DNA of 64,000 nt from Triatoma infestans (taxonomy: Eukaryota > Arthropoda > Insecta > Hemiptera > Reduviidae). The stretch covers positions 1 through 64,000 of the forward strand of contig JAAEAF010000100.1 in the NCBI GenBank assembly GCA_011037195.1, written 5' to 3'. Position 1 is the first letter of the stretch. Each line of letters starts with the position of its first letter. This document shows positions 34,190 to 45,189 of this stretch, in pieces. The notes beneath the pieces are model-generated. The model was not told the DNA's origin and did not search any database. It saw nothing but the letters and a program-made list of their open reading frames with translations. A program made the position numbers and the translations under genes.

Positions 34190-36457
34190 AAATATACAAT
34201 TATCAAAAAATATTTAGCTTAAATAGAATATTTAAAATAATCAGATAATGAAAATGTCTTCAGTTTGTAAAAAAAAATATTGACAAAAATATTGAAAAAT
34301 TTATAAAATTAAATTGTTTTCTTTTATGTCTGAGCCGTTAACATCATTAAAAATATACTTCAGTGAACAAATATTTACAGTTTTATGTTAAATTGATGCT
34401 TAACTATGAAAAAAAAGTGAAAAAAGTTTTAAGTTAAAATAATAGTTTACATTGATAAAAACATTGATAGAAAATCATGAACAATAAAATATAGTTTAAA
34501 TATTTACAGTTTATTTAAAAGTCTAAGTTAATTTAATTACTTAGATATGGTTAACATATGACCTTTTATTTTAACTTGTTGTTTGTTATAAGAAGATAGT
34601 TCTAATTATTTAAAGTTCAAATATATTATTATTATTTTTAATGTTTCTAATTGCTACATTTACATATAAGGCTAATAGTTGTTTTGATAGTTAATATTGA
34701 CAAAGTAGAAACAATTTTTGAATAGAAATAAAAAATACGGACAATTACAAAATAAAGTCTAATACAATATTCATTTAACATTATTAATGATTAAAATTAA
34801 CTTGCAATTCCAGTATAAAATTGATATATTATTAATATACATATAATTTATATATATATAGTTCGCAATATTTTTAACATATTAATTTATTATATTGAAA
34901 CGTTAGTAATGCACGTTAGTAACACACACCTATTTACAATTAATATTTATTTATTTAAACTAAATTATGATCATCTTTCTATGAATTATAATTTTATTTG
35001 TGTGTGTGTGTGTTATATCATTAATAAAAATATAAGAAAATCGGAGTAAAAACAAGGGGATATTAAAGAAAATAAGGTTAGTGAAAAATATTAAAAGAGG
35101 AGAAGTAATTAGTAAAGAAAAAGATAGTAGATAAATATTGAATAGTAATTAGTAAAAAAGAATGTATGAAGGTAAAAGAAATTGTACCAGTGCAGCATTT
35201 TGGTCGACGAATTTTGATGTTATGTAAGTCCAGTTCATGAACAGTGTCAGTGTGTGTTATTATTATGCATTCACCCCAGTTAATGAGGAGTGTGAGTATG
35301 TGTTCTCCCATTTGACGATGATCCTCAAGTCCATTGCATGTTATCATTGTTTCTGAAGTAATAAAATTCACCTAAGTCTAAATTCCTTCTTATAGGAATT
35401 TTGTTTTTATGTTTATAGTTTAAGTTTCATTATGAAATTGACCTATTTTGAATCAAGGTGTGCAATGATTCAATTTGTTTCTTTCTTATAGGAAGTTTGT
35501 TTGTTAATTTAAGTTTTAAGGCGAATAATTTTTTAAAAATTACTAACTGCATATATATAAAAATTTTTTTTTTTTTTGGACAACACCTTATGGGCTTGAT
35601 ACATAAAAATCAAAAATAAATTAAATATAAAAACCTAAAAATAAACGAAGCCTCTATACATGATGGGAAAATATTCATAAGGTAATTAGCTTTGTCGGAC
35701 TAATTAATTAGAATTAAGATAAGTTTATAATTAGGAAAGTAAAATTGTATAATGTATTGAATATAAAATGTTTTCAGAATGTAAAAACTAAAAATGTTGT
35801 AGTCCTTGAAAATGGCACGTACGGTGATGAAACGTTGGACAATGAGAAAATAAAAAACTTTTATGGCTGTTGTAAATGGTTCTAAATAAAACAACAAACC
35901 AGTTTCCAAAAATTCAAGTAACAGCAATTTAATAAAGCATTTAAGTTTTAAATTTTATGAAATTTTCCTATAAATTTTTTGGAAGTAAGTGGAATGATCT
36001 GATTTGTTTTGTTTTTAATTTCTCAATATAGTTTTTCAATATAGTCGAAGTTTTAGGTCATATATGTATGATATAATATGTTTAATTTATCAAAGCTTGT
36101 GATTTTTATTTTCGTCGATTGAAATTTGTGTATTAATGATATCATTGTTTTGTATTTTAATTTATTATTAATAATAGATTTTATAATTACTGCTTATGAT
36201 TATAATCTAAAGCTAAGCGAGCAGGAATAAGGAATGATTGCGCAATTTCGTGGGAAGAGAGCGATCGCAATGTTCCGGAAATGAGCTCATGTGTGCACAT
36301 ATATACTTTAAAAGGTCGTGAGTAATAGGGTACATGTTAAAACATTATACTTAGTTATAAAAATAAAATGGTTTGATAGTTCTAAAGCTAGAGAGAGAAA
36401 GAGAATACATCATTATTTAATAACTTTTACCATGGATAAAATAATTTGAAAGGATTA
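34190..36457. other. AT-rich internal spacer of the Ty3-type element
   Basis: About 2.3 kb lies between the integrase end and the GCTAGC array, where some gypsy elements keep an env gene. I see no membrane-protein frame and no signal peptide plus transmembrane pair. A (TG)n tract sits at about 35000. Short minus frames (35078-35371, 35700-35927) are not recognisable. Confidence 0.45.
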
Positions 36458-38080
36458 TCACAATACATGGGAATAAATCTTCATGAATTTTCCCGTAGAT
36501 GTAAATGATTTTAAATAAACGTGGTTACCTAAACTTAGTTTTTCTTTTGAAATATTTTTGTTATAATATTTTTCTCTTCTTAATTTGGCTTTTTCATTAT
36601 TGGATTTGACCTGTTTCCTAACTCGGTGTATTTTGTCGTAAAGACATTTGGTGTGGATGTTGAAATTTTGTAAATTTTTCTCCTGATAATTCAGAAGCCA
36701 GGGAAACTGAAATTTTGTTCCAAAAACCATTTCATGGGAGTATAATTTATGGAAACGTTTTTGGTGGAATTTGGGCTGCTTTCACTAATGGTAGATATTT
36801 GTGCCAATTTTTATCAGTTTGCACATAGTGGGATAATTGTTCGCGATGTCACTGTGCACACGTTCTAAACGACCATTCGAGGCAGGGTGATAGGGGGTTG
36901 TGCATACTTTTTTGATTTTAATAGCTCACAGATCTGGAGTATAATTGTTGATGTGAAGTTGGTACCCAGATCTGTAAGAAGATATTTAGGCGTACCGTAT
37001 CTGGTAAATATATCATTAACCAGAATCTGTGCAATTGTTTCTGCTTTTTGGTTCGTCATGGGGAACATCTCCAAATAGCGAGAATATTGACAGATTATCG
37101 TTAGTATATATTTATATTCTTCACCTGTGTCGCTGTTGACAGTGCATCCAGTGGTCCAACTACGTCAACGGAAATACCTTGCCAGACATTTTTGGGCTCA
37201 CTGAATGTGCCTAAAGGTGGTTTATAGGCATCTTTTGTTTTTCTTGTGGCACAGTTATAGCAGGTCTCAACGTATTTCTGATCATCATTTGAGATGTTTG
37301 GCCAAGTGAATTGTGTTTTTATGCGTTCATACGTTTTCTGCCTACCATAATGCGCTGATCACGGATTGTCGTGATAAAGGCGTAGAACAGTATCACGCAA
37401 CCCTGACGGTACTAGAATGCAATTATCAGAGACTGTAATAAGGAGGCCTTGATCATTGTAATTGTTTGAATTTTTTAATCGCTGACATTCTGGATCGCCA
37501 GCTTGTTGCTGAGCAATCTCAAGTAAATCAATTGTTGGATAATATTCGTCCACTGTCTGATCAGTACTGATGCAGCCTATATAACGGCTTAAAGCATCAG
37601 CATGCGCGATATTTTTACCCGATCTATGCTCAATGTAAAAGTCGTATTCGCTTAATTTGAGCGACCATCTATATAATTTAGAATGAGGGTCTTTTAAATT
37701 TTTGAGCCACTGTAGAGCTGAGTGGTCTGTAATTATTTTAAATCTGTAGCCGTAAATTATTTGTCGATACTGTTTGCAGCCAAAAAGAATAACTAACAAT
37801 TCTCTCTCTGTGGTACAAAGTTTCGACTCAGTATCCGACAGAACTCGTGAAGAGAAAGCTATGGGACGCTCTTTACCATTTAGTGTTGGCTCAGAATTGC
37901 TGATATGCCGACGTTGCTCGCATCCGTGGTTAAAATAAATTCATATTGATAATTGGGGTATGCCAGAATGGGTGGAGAAATTAATTTTTGTTTAAGAATT
38001 TGGAATGCCGATGTGCATTGGGGATCATAATAAATTAACAAAGAATATCATGACATGGAGTGCCAGAATGAATACCGATT
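36458..38080 (-). pseudogene. Ty3-type pol remnant: RT end, RNase H, integrase
   Basis: On the minus strand 38080-37800 encodes the RT thumb and the start of RNase H (YNKRLNRYSFW, QCTSAFQILKQKL, FILTTDASNVGI). Positions 37799-37359 continue RNase H (ELLVILFGCKQYRQIIYG, ITDHSALQWL) and the integrase N-terminus. The zinc-binding region follows (YETCYNCA), then the core (TDLGTNFTS at 37074-36865, where family members usually have TDxGxxF). Next come YHPASNGRLERVH and the C-terminal part at 36730-36458. Several frame breaks occur, the clearest at 37799/37860, 37359 and 36865. The catalytic RT palm and the protease are absent, so the copy cannot be autonomous. Confidence 0.85.
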
Positions 38081-38110
38081 TAGTCGCTTGTTGTAAAAAC
38101 GGTTGAAGGG

Positions 38111-38236
38111 CTAATCCTTTTCTGAATTAAACCAGCATGCCTTAGCTGTGTGTTCACGCTTTTCGCATATCTGGCATGTTGGCGGAATCCAACGGTTTGA
38201 ATTATTGCCACCATTAAACTCATTATTATTACCATA

Positions 38237-38271
<35 letters not shown>

Positions 38272-39109
38272 TGTTATTATTATTATTATTATTATTATTA
38301 TAATGAATTTGTTTTTTCTTATAAGGGCCACTTTGCCTGAAGGGACGAAAACTTGACTGCAATTGTGGCTTTTTGCCAAAATTAGTGCGCGTTTTGTTTT
38401 TATTTGTGTTTCTACACTCGCGATTCCAATGGCCGCCTTGACAGAACTTACACGCCGACGGTGGTTCTGAAACTACGTTTCTTTTTCGCCGCGATGTGAC
38501 TATTTCGCCGGGCTTGGAATTTTTGCTTGCATTCATTGTGCCAGTGCATACCAGCACAATGTTTGCAAGGCGATGACGGTTTTTGTGTTGATTCTATAGG
38601 CGTATCTGACCTTTTTATCGCAAATATTGAACCTTGCGGTTCTACGTTTTGAATATCTCTAAGGGCTGTGGCATAAGCTTGTGCCTCATCCAGGGTTTTC
38701 GGAAGTTTTATCTTACCTGAGCCTTAATTGAACTAGGTAAAGATTTGATGAAGGTGTCTGTAGTTAATTTATCTACAAGGTTTTGTAAAGTGAGAAGTGG
38801 ATTCTCTTGTGCATTGAAAAGCAACAAGGTAGAAATATGTTTAATGCGATCTGAGAATGCTTCAAGAGTTTCATTTGGATTCTGATGCAGGCTGGTTATT
38901 TGTTGCAAAAGAACAATAGGCGTTTTTTCTTTTTTAAATCTGTTACTTAGATTTTCTATTGCCTTCTGATAGGTGAGAGGGACATTATTATTTGCGCATT
39001 GACTCTTAAAGGTATCAAAATAAATTTTTGCAGGACCAGTCAATTTTAAAATGAAAATTTTTAATTTGTCCGGATCAGACCAACCCGACAGGACACTATA
39101 ATTATTGAG
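38111..39109 (-). pseudogene. Ty3-type gag remnant with zinc knuckles and Asn tract
   Basis: Positions 39043-38708 encode the capsid C-terminal region (KIYFDTFKSQCANNN, QQITSLHQNPNETLEAFSDR). A first knuckle, CKHCAGMHWHNEC, is at 38567-38529. A frameshift separates it from CKFCQGGHWNREC (residue 36 of the frame starting at 38557) and CQICEKREHTAKAC near the end. The first two have CX2CX3HX4C spacing; the third has the standard CX2CX4HX4C. Between knuckles two and three lies a run of Asn encoded by an AAT repeat. The frame ends at 38111 just before the deletion joint. Confidence 0.8.
38221..38303. repeat. (ATT)n trinucleotide repeat within gag
   Basis: The tract encodes more than twenty Asn residues, with a few interruptions, in the minus-strand gag frame. 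The frame is kept through the repeat. Confidence 0.9.
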
Positions 39110-39504
39110 TTGGTCGATGAACTGGAAATATCGCTATTGTTCGAACCGTCGAATGTAGGTAGATTATTTATCATCTGGAGATTCCTGATATTTACAGGAT
39201 TTGCCGTATTGCACTTATTTAAAAGGTACGCGATCGCCTCATCGGCTGACCATCAATCGTATATTGCCATATTCTTAATTTTCGATAAGCGTTCTTTCAA
39301 CGCTAATAAAGTACCGCTTATTGGGAGATTATGTTTTTTGAGTTCTTTAATGATATCGGCTCTTTTAATAAAAAAAAAGTCGATAAGATTTTAAATGTAA
39401 AAAGAATTGAGTGTAAAAAATGAAATATAAATAAGTAATGAAATTAATATAAATATGTAAAACCGAAAAATGACTTACCTTTATCTCTAAAATGTTGAAC
39501 CTGA

Positions 39505-39532
39505 AGCGGGATTCTCAAACGCTGCCACCAAT
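39505..39532 (-). other. Primer-binding site region of the Ty3-type element
   Basis: On the minus strand TTGGTGGCAGCGTTTGAG immediately follows the 5' LTR, the position of the primer-binding site. The same GCTGCCACC word lies beside the related LTR at 48650. The cognate tRNA cannot be named with confidence. Confidence 0.5.
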
Positions 39533-39830
39533 ATAATGGAGTTGATGAGGAGAGATATTGGGACTGATTAATTAGACGAGATATGAAGACATTGTTATAA
39601 TATGGCTATAAGCTTACACAAACTGCACTGGACTTGTAATAATTTTATAGAATAAGGGGTTAGAGTAGAGTTATGACACGATGTGATGTATATGGTTGAA
39701 TCGGATAGCTAGATATCTGTCTAGATCTCTCACTGGCTTATATACAGGTTCTCCCCACACTAGCCTGCTTAAGTCAGAGAGTACGAGAGAGAGTCTGTTT
39801 TCTCTCGGTCGGGCTTGTGTTCTCTCTTGC
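39533..39830 (-). repeat. 5' LTR of the Ty3-type element
   Basis: Direct repeat of 33581-33887. Visible differences include GAGATATT for GAGAAATT, a missing GTG near 39675 and CCACACTAGCC for CCACTCTAGCC. The outermost bases (CGTTATAT against ATTTACA) differ, so the true LTR start is uncertain. Confidence 0.85.
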
Positions 39831-39833
39831 CGT

Positions 39834-40660
39834 TATATATTGAAGTGATACTTTATAGGAAAGCTAAACTTTTACTGCTCCCCTCAGAATACGCCCCCAT
39901 TCCGTTTCAAATAAAAGTGACAATTATTTATGTGTGTTTAGATAGTACGAGTCACGCTGTGTTAGATAGTACGAGATACGCTGTGTTTAGATCGTACGAG
40001 ACACGCTGTGTTTAGATCGTGCGAGACACGCTGTGTTTAGATAGTACGAGACACGCTGTGTTTAGATAGTACAGTCACGCTGTGTTAGATAGTACGAGAT
40101 ACGCTGTGTTTAGATCGTACGAGACACGCTGTGTTTAGATCGTGCGAGACACGCTGTGTTTAGATAGTACGAGACACGCTGTGTTTAGATAGTACAGTCT
40201 CGTATATCCTGGAGACTTTGTCTAGAAAATTGCGAAAAACTTTAAAGTTTTTAATGTTGCACTTCCGTTAGCTGGATTTGGTCCGAAATCTTGGTGTCAG
40301 ATGCGATGGTGGTGCCAAATTTGAACTTCCTGGGATTTTTCCATTTTCGTGATATTTCGTTTTGTCATGTACATACGGACCATTTGCTCGAACTCAGGGG
40401 ACTTCCAAACATGTACTTCCTCCGGTGAAAACTCAATTTTAAAGTTTATTGCTATTGCAACAGTTCCCTTTTTAAACATCGAGAAAATCGTAAAAAACCG
40501 TAAAAAAAAAAGAAAGTTGAAATAGTGTAGTCGTACTTCTGAGTGAAGGATTTGAACGCGATACTTTTGTGTCGGATCCGAATAGTTCTACCTTCTTAAC
40601 TTGGAAGTTGACAATATTTCCATTTAACACCAGCAATAAAAGTGAAAGTAATTGAAAAAT
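39834..40660 (+). repeat. HINE-like repeat, continuation after the Ty3-type insertion
   Basis: AGGAAAGCTAAAC, a C-rich block and TTTCAAATAAAAGTGAC lead into the minisatellite. After it come GAAAATTGCGAAAAAC, GCACTTCCGTTAGCTGG, CGGACCATTTGCTCGAAC, CTCCGGTGAAAACTC and a tail near 40620-40655. Wording after the core places it in the second subfamily. Confidence 0.7.
39933..40203 (+). repeat. 25-bp minisatellite with a 123-bp higher-order duplication
   Basis: The monomer is TGTGTTTAGATAGTACGAG plus ACACGC, about 25 bp, with variants AGATCGTACG and AGATCGTGCG and one monomer short of a T. Five monomers form a block that is repeated almost exactly 123 bp later (GTCACGCTGTG at 39951 and 40074). The array sits where other copies have a single TATAGATAGTATACGAAG-like segment, so it appears to be an expansion of the element's own sequence. 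Confidence 0.95.
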
Positions 40661-40799
40661 TATAAAATCTTGATTAAAAAAAAACGTTCCGAATATAAAA
40701 AAGTGTAAAAATAATACAAGAGTTTATCATTACCATGGAGCCCAAAGAAGATAGAGGGTTCGTTTTACCATAGAAGTATATATTATAGTCCTAGATATT

Positions 40800-40828
40800 A
40801 GTTATATATATATATATATATATATAGA
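40800..40828. repeat. (TA)n microsatellite
   Basis: A pure TA tract. The flanks at 40661-41111 are AT-rich with no recognised gene. Confidence 0.9.
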
Positions 40829-41111
40829 GCAATTGTGATGATTTATATGGCACATTAAAAACAGAAAGATAGCATCGCCCATCATATTCAAAACAGTAGC
40901 AGCAGACACTCCCCAATACTATACGGAATTATTTATTAAAATTAGCATTAATGCAAAAAACAAAACAAAAATATTACACATTAAAATCATAAGCATAGAA
41001 TTGGATTAAATAAATGGGTTTTTCTTTTTAAACTAATTATATGGTAATGTGTAAGATAAATAATATATTATAATTATAAATAACGCCATACAAAATAGTA
41101 ATTACTATTAG

Positions 41112-41976
41112 TTTCGCTTACTCCTACTTAATTGATCGTAGAAAGTTCACACATGATATTCCGTTTAGGTATCACCATGGGATCTTGCGGTGCGTTATCT
41201 GTCAAAATTCCTCAACCGGAAGTACACTTTACTAGTTTTTTTTTTACGTTTTTGCGATTTTCTCAAAAATGGCTCCGACGATTTTCTTTAAACTTGGTAT
41301 ATCAACTACACGTACAGAGAGCTACAACTATTATTTGAAACATTTCTCCGGGAAAATTCATTTAAGGGCACTTCTGGGGGAGGGGTGGGGGTTAGGTTTT
41401 CATTTTAATCGCTATTCAATTTATTCTGAATTTATTTTGAATTTATCTGCTATAGTAATTCTGTCATCTAAAATGTTTTAATTAGAATTAAAGATGTTGA
41501 ATTCCGAGTTTGAAAAATCGGATACCGGAATTGCGTTTGTTTTACTACTTTACTAAATGATTTTTTTCAGTTTTTCGCGATTTTCTCAAAAATGGCTCCG
41601 ACGATTTTCTTGAAACTTCGTATACAAAATAAAAATACAATGATCTACATCTTTTATTTAAGTCATTTCTCTGGGAAAATTCATTTAAGGGCACTTTTAG
41701 GGAGGGGTATCATAGTGGTATCATAGAGGGGGCCTCTAAAGTGGTATCATAGTTGATTATACCATTCTATCATCCGTCAAACAAAATTAATTAGAAATAA
41801 ATAGATGGCCAAAATTCCAAGTTTTAAGAAGATTAGTAAACCGGAAGTGCGCTTTTACTGAACAGCTTTTCAGTTTTCGACGAATTTCGTTTATTTGGTA
41901 CACAAAACTGTCATTTTGTCAATTATAATTTGAAAACAGGAGTAAGAAAGTTGTGTGAGTGTTTCACATCGATTTT
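41112..41976 (-). mobile_element. HINE-like element, near full length, minus orientation
   Basis: This starts CGCTTACTCCTACTTAATTG at the 3' side, with the stem-loop partly deleted. CACCATGGGATCTTGC and the core AACCGGAAGTACAC lie at about 41216, followed by further cores at about 41525 and 41837. It ends GAGTAAGAAAGTTGTGTG then AGTGTTTCACATCGA and a T run. The microsatellite slot is missing. Two complete units are visible. Confidence 0.8.
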
Positions 41977-41999
41977 TTTTTTTTTTTTACTTTCTCTTA

Positions 42000-42720
42000 C
42001 TGTAATTTACATAGTTATGATTGAATAATTCTCTCCCAAACACATAATTCTCACTAGACAGTTAGTTCTCTTCAATTTATATAAATGGGAGAATTTAATC
42101 TTTATAAAACAACCTTTTTTGAGGAAAATATAGCATCTCCTTCCTTCAAACCCGTTGCTGTTTTTTTTGGAGAAAATCGTAGAAAACTGAAAAAACTATT
42201 CAGGAAAGTCGCATTCTTTCAAACTCGTCATTTTGGCAAATATTGTATTCTGATAATTATTAAATGGATGATAGAATCGTCCACACACCCTTTCATAAAA
42301 CCCCCTTAAATAAATTTTACCGGGTGTTAGAAATAAAAGTTGTAGCTCTTAATGAGTGTAGCCACGTTAAATAAAACATAGTATAACAAGTTTAAAGAAA
42401 ATCGTATGAGCCATTTTCAAGAAAATTGAACAAAAAAAAAATCGATTCACATTAAAGAGTCACTTCCGGATTGACCGATTTTCATTAAAACGTTATTGTT
42501 GGATCCCATGATAGCAGTTAAACTAAAATATAAAGTTTGAACTTTCTGTGATTTTTTTCATTTTTGAGTGACACGCAGACATACAGTTCAATATCTAAAA
42601 ACCATTATTTTGGATTCAGGTAATTTCAAAACGCATTGAAGATTCGGTATTTCCGGTGAAGATTCGATATAGAAAATTTGGCACGTTCACAATACTTCCT
42701 CTTTGCAGTAAAAGAAAGAT
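42000..42720 (+). repeat. HINE-like repeat, plus orientation, decayed
   Basis: CTTTCTCTTACTGTAATTTAC opens it. GGAGAAAATCGTAGAAAACTG, TAACAAGTTTAAAGAAAATCG, the core CACTTCCGGATTGACCG (about 42470) and TACTTCCTCTTTGCAGTAAAAG follow. The 5' terminus shares its T tract with the minus copy ending at 41976. Confidence 0.65.
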
Positions 42721-43587
42721 TATAAACCAGTTTAAAGCAATCAATTAAAAAAATAAAATAAAATAAAAGCATTCTCGAAGGATCCATTCGACTTTTAAGA
42801 TATTATAACTATAAAATGCTCCTTTAAATGGTCTCTAATCGCATGCAGTATTGTATGTATAATTAATTGTTAATTATACCACATTTCTTAGTGGCAGACA
42901 CATTAACACCAGAATAGCGAAGTGTGACAGCAGTCAGAGACACAGTTAAGAGAGAAAGGGGGCGGTTTAAGTGAATAACAAGCATGCCGTCTGACTTCCA
43001 CAATGGTGGAGGAGAGCGTAAAAAAACAAACGGGTCCTTGTATAACAAAGATTAAGGAGGGTTAAGTGAATGAAAGGTCTGAGAGCTGAATATTTCAATA
43101 CTGAAGAAGATTAAAGTTTATAGCAGTGTGTTTCCGTATAAAGAATCCATTTTAAATGCTTTAATTTACTAATATTGACTGGTTGAATATTAAATAATAA
43201 AGCAATAGAATAATAAAAGTAAAGAAATAAAATCAGGAGGAATGCAATAAGACATCATCCATTTAATAGTATTCTAAATTATTACATAATAATTAATAAT
43301 ATTCTCAATAATATATTATACCAACCATCTAACCGTAAACTATTATAAACACAATGACCTCTACATAATATTAACGTAGATACACTTGGGCACAAAGTAT
43401 AAGACGATTGGATATCCTTGAACAACTCGAAATGTACAAACATAAGATATCAAAAAACAATGACTTAATAAACGAACAAATAAAAATCGCTGCGAATCTC
43501 TATTCAACACCATTTTCCGACAATTATAAAAATTAAAAACGACTACTATTAAACCAAACATCAATCCATACATTAGTAAACATGCTT
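42721..43587. other. No recognised gene
   Basis: AT-rich sequence with no TE protein, array or RNA that I can identify. Confidence 0.35.
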
Positions 43588-44242
43588 TAGTTTACTTTCT
43601 CTTACTCCTAGTAAGAAAGAGGAAGTATTGTAATCAGTCAATCAAAAAATTTTTGATATCGAGTTTTCATCGGAAATATCCGTTTGAGGCCCTTGAATCC
43701 AAAAAAGTTGTTTTTAGAAAATGGTGTGTGTATTATGTATGTGAACAGCATAGCTCGAAGACGAAGAACCACAGAAAGTTGAAACTTGATATTTCGTTTA
43801 GGTATCACCATGGGATCTGAAAGTAAGTTATGTGTCAAAATTCCACTTTATAAAGGGTTTTTTCATTTTTTCGCGATTTTCTCATAAATGGCTTCGACGA
43901 TTTTCTTCAACATCATACATCAAACTAAACATACAAAGATCTACAACTTTTATTTAAAACATTTTTCTGGGAAAATTCATTTAAGGGCACTTTTAGGGGA
44001 GAGGTGGGGGTTACAGCTTCCTCTAAATTGCTATCATTGTTGATAATACAATTCTATCATCCAAACAAAATTAATTAGAAACAAATAGATGGCCAAAATT
44101 CCGAGTTTCAAGGAAATTAGTAAACCGGAAGTGCGTTTTTACTGAAGATTTTTTATTAAATTTGGACACTAACTATAAAATTTGTCAATTATGGTTTTGA
44201 GAACTGGAGTAAGAGAAAGTTTTTGTGAGTGTTTCACACCAG
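43588..44242 (-). mobile_element. HINE-like element, minus orientation, internally shortened
   Basis: ACTTTCTCTTACTCCTAG, AAAGAGGAAGTATTG and GTGTGTGTATTATG in the slot, then one unit with core AACCGGAAGTGCG (44126). The end is GGAGTAAGAGAAAGT then GTGAGTGTTTCACACCAGA. Compared with 6401-7455 one whole unit is missing. The order of blocks is otherwise kept. Confidence 0.8.
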
Positions 44243-44382
44243 ATTTTTAATGATTAATAATTCCATAATTTGTCAACAATTAAGTCAAGAATAACTTAAA
44301 ATAGCTGCGTATTTCCGCTTATTGATGTCTCCTTTAAAAAAAAAAAATACAAAGCCTTTAAAAATTGAAACATGTGGCCTTA

Positions 44383-45049
44383 GGCTATGTCCACACCGGT
44401 GCGCTTTCCTTTTTCCCTTCCCTTTCAACTTGCGCTTCCTCTTTCCATTTGAACATGCGTCACGCATGCCTTTGGCGCATGCCTCTTGACGCATTCAATT
44501 TGTTGTCCACACTTAATCATCTGTTGTGTGCATTTTATCGATGGATTCAGAATGGTTGGTGAATAATTTTGAATTTATTTTCCATAAAACTGTTCGCTGG
44601 CGGTAATCCTCTATGAAATCAAGTGTCTCTTCATTTGCAGACATGTCGGAGATATTATTAATTAATAATAATAGTTTACTATCAGTTTAATAATAAAATT
44701 ATTATTAAAATAATAGTTATTATAAATATTAAAAAAAAATAATAGTATAAATAAAATTATATAAATAATAATAATTTTTTAATAATAATAATTAAATAAT
44801 ATTTAAAATTTATAATATAATATATTACCTATAAAATAATCACACAACACGAGTGAGATTAAAAAGACGCATAGAATGTTGAACGAAAACCAACTAGTTG
44901 GATTCACGTGCGCTATTGCTTGCGTTATAAAAACAAATGCCTACTCGTCTTCAATGAGGCATGCAATAACGCATGCCTTTCATTCATCACACCGTGCGCT
45001 ACGACGCATGCTCTGTTGAAAGGAAAGTTGCACCAGTGTGGACATAGCC
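44383..45049. mobile_element. PIF/Harbinger-type MITE, 667 bp, TTA target duplication
   Basis: The ends are GGCTATGTCCACACCGGTGC and the inverse GCACCAGTGTGGACATAGCC, with inverted similarity extending into CTTTCC/GGAAAG. TTA flanks both sides (44380-44382 and 45050-45052). A TTA duplication with GGC...GCC ends is the Harbinger pattern. Internally there are GCATGC-rich arms (CGCATGCCT) and an AT-rich middle at 44650-44850. No transposase is encoded. Confidence 0.85.
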
Positions 45050-45147
45050 TTAGTCAGGTATAAAGTACCCTTTCCTAATCCAGTTAACACTTTCAAAAAC
45101 AGCGTACAAAACTGATTTTGTTGTGTGCAAGTCCGTGTCACACTGTT

Positions 45148-45184
45148 GGGATGATGGGCGAACGCCCGAAATCAGTCGATCACC
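45148..45184 (+). ncRNA. Degenerate hammerhead-ribozyme-like motif
   Basis: GATGA (45150-45154) is the end of a hammerhead CUGAUGA box whose first two bases are changed to GG. GGGC-GAAC-GCCC (45156-45167) forms a 4-bp stem II, followed by GAAA (45168-45171) and TCAGTC, the place of the short stem III and cleavage site. The copy at 60202 has the complementary set of intact parts. Downstream bases align between the two copies. Such motifs accompany Penelope-like and related retroelements. No Penelope protein is seen here, and this copy is unlikely to cleave. Confidence 0.5.
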
Positions 45185-45189
45185 ATAAA

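Larger units (their letters stand above)
33581..39830 (-). mobile_element. Ty3/gypsy-type LTR retrotransposon, internally deleted, minus strand
   Basis: Two direct repeats of about 300 bp bound a 6.2-kb unit. By eye they differ at only about ten positions, so the insertion is fairly young. On the minus strand the order is 5' LTR, leader with TTGGTGGCAGCGTTTGAG, gag, an abrupt join, the last part of RT, RNase H, integrase, about 2.3 kb of AT-rich sequence, a purine tract and the 3' LTR. Protease and most of RT are missing. The host is a HINE-like copy continuing on both sides. The exact target duplication is unclear because both flanks are ATAT-rich. Confidence 0.85.

Noticed and set aside
35078..35371. 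Minus-strand frame with VHELDL, faintly like the Ty3 RT block before FLGH
   Set aside because: The flanking residues do not continue the RT pattern, and the place downstream of integrase is wrong for RT. The match is too short to support.
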